The notes under the pieces were generated by a model. It saw nothing but the letters and a program-made list of their open reading frames with translations, made no database searches and was not told the origin of the DNA. Both the position numbers and the translations under genes were made by a program. Shown here one piece after another: positions 62,435 through 64,000 of a DNA stretch of 64,000 bases. The DNA comes from Carex sylvatica (taxonomy: Eukaryota; Streptophyta; Magnoliopsida; Poales; Cyperaceae). How positions within the stretch are numbered: the first letter of the stretch is position 1; each line of letters opens with the position of its first letter. The stretch is taken from positions 34,145 through 98,144 of the forward strand of contig CAXKVR010000104.1 in NCBI GenBank assembly GCA_964058845.1, in the 5' to 3' direction.

Positions 62435-64000
62435 CACTATTACAAAAATGGTCATTGTACATTGCACATTGTACACATATTTGCCAATTTTATATAAAAA
62501 CCGTGTAGAAATTATAATTTTTTGGAATCCTGAAATATTTGTGGGATCTCTACACGGATATTTATTAAAGAATCAGTGTAAAAAGATGTGAGAGAGCTAC
62601 ACGAATGTTTATTAGAAAATGTACACGGCTTATTGTTTAAATAATAGTGTAGAAAGCCTTGAGAGAGCTACACAGATATTTAATTAAAGAACCGTGAAGA
62701 AAGGTAGAAATTGTACACGGTTTTTTTATTTAATTAACAGTGTATAAAGTCTTGAGAGAGCTACACGGACGTTTAACAAAGAGATGTGTAGAAAGTTTAT
62801 TTTAGGATTTTGGTTATATAAAATACCTTATCCTTCCAGCACCGTTTTGATCAATTTATACTCTCTATCTCTATATATTGAATGTTGGTCTGATTTCTGC
62901 GCACAAGAAGGTCGGATCTGAGATCTTTGAAGTTAATTTGTATTTCTCCTCTCTATCTTGCTAAGATTAGTCATGTATATATATATATATATATTTCTCT
63001 TTTCTTCCTCTAATTTTCTGTTACTTATTATTACTTATTTAGGTTAATTATTAATTAATACATTCATGCTTGATTTGTTAAGATAATGTAAATAATTAGT
63101 GTATTGTGGAGCATTTTTTGAAAGTGAGAAATAAAGAAAATGCCTAAGGTCTCCATCATCAGATCTGAGGAAAACCGTTGAAGATCAGTACTAACGCTTT
63201 TGTTTAACGATGTCTGCACTTCAGAACTGTAAGATTTAAATTACTTTGTTATTTTATTTTAGATTTATGGATTATGCTTGTGTTTTTTAATTGCAAAATA
63301 CGTCATGAATTATTAAGGCTATAATTTGGTATCAGAGCCATCGTAAATTCATATAAGATGCAATATTTTTTTTTTTTACGAAATTGTTTTTCAATGGTTT
63401 GTATAAAAGCTATACTGATTCAACTAATTTTATATATAAATATTTTCTTATAATTTTGGATGAAAATTTTAAAGGAGAATTTTTATTCTATATTATGTAT
63501 GCACATATATGTTGATCAATAGATTCTTATTGGAGATGCAATATGTTGGAGATCTTTAACCAAGAGACATCATGTCATGGATCATATGGAAGCTCATTTT
63601 TTTATATGTTAGATCTAATACGCCTTAGTTTGTATGAAATTATGGTCCAAACTAGATAATAACTAAGAGTTTTGGCAACATGAGTCCAAAATTCTGGTCC
63701 AAGCTTTATCACATGGTTACTAAGTGGTAATGACGTATCTTTTATACACACATTGTATTGGATCTTGAGGAGTATATGTTATATGGATCACATGGGATTG
63801 CATATATACTTTGGCTTAATAGATAGTAAAAAAAATTTCAAAAAATATATAATTTGGTCTTCAGGCATATTTTAATATGGAGATGGCATCTAACGGTTTG
63901 GATCGATCATTTGGACTTTAAAAATTAGAAAACGACTTGGTTGTACGGGAGGCTAGGAACAATCGATTGTATATTAGCCTATCTCTCTCTCTCTCTCTCT
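62435..64000. mobile_element. Possible CACTA-like element, left end, cut by window edge
   Basis: CACTATTACAAAAATGG at 62435 has the form of a CACTA terminus. It is followed by subterminal repeats of about 60 bp containing GAGAGAGCTACACGG and ACAGTGTAGAAAG (62490-62800). The other end would lie beyond the window, so no target duplication can be checked. The rest holds AT-rich sequence and a TGGTATCAGAGC motif (63327). Confidence 0.5.
63327..63338 (+). other. tRNA-Met primer-binding-site-like motif
   Basis: TGGTATCAGAGC is complementary to the 3' end of plant initiator tRNA-Met and marks the start of the internal region in many LTR retrotransposons. No LTR boundary ending in CA is evident just before it and no gag frame follows within the window, so this may be a relic or chance. 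Confidence 0.35.

Overview
This window is nuclear DNA of a flowering plant, most likely a eudicot. It is AT-rich, its genes have several GT-AG introns at positions typical of plant families, and the space between genes is filled with plant DNA transposons, MITEs and a solo retrotransposon LTR. I cannot name the species. I see no operons, CRISPR arrays, tRNA or rRNA genes.

Seven protein-coding genes can be assembled exon by exon with phases that close. In order they are: a class B heat shock factor, HSFB3 type (+, 6875-10496, 2 exons); a group A bZIP factor of the ABF/AREB type (-, 12753-14224, 4 exons); a secreted GH5 endo-beta-mannanase (-, 16741-19462, 5 exons); a remorin with a long N-terminal region (-, 24827-27861, 7 exons); THO complex subunit 5 (+, 41075-46447, 8 exons); and two tandem class 3 / OBL1-like lipases (-, 46899-51271 and 53076-56147, 5 exons each, with matching exon sizes and phases). 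A decayed PPR gene lies at 21757-22560 (+).

Mobile DNA explains much of the remainder. A solo LTR (2084-4057) is flanked by the 5-bp duplication CATAC. A non-autonomous CACTA element (34977-37565) is flanked by AAG and holds a 157-bp-arm hairpin. A Tip100-like hAT MITE family has three copies (one with an 8-bp duplication, one inside the PPR relic). A Tourist-like MITE (11446-11908) is flanked by TTA. Several foldback families sit in introns of the mannanase, THO5 and lipase genes, and one foldback is nested inside another near 29 kb. The right edge begins what looks like another CACTA-type end (62435 onward) and contains a tRNA-Met primer-binding-site-like motif.

The genes do not form a pathway. 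HSFB3 and ABF point to heat and ABA/drought transcription control, remorin to plasma-membrane nanodomains, THO5 to mRNA export and small-RNA biogenesis, mannanase to cell-wall mannan, and the lipases to oil-body or seed lipid breakdown. The strongest non-genic signals are the transposon boundaries with target-site duplications and the long hairpin inside the CACTA element. I found no convincing new multi-gene system.
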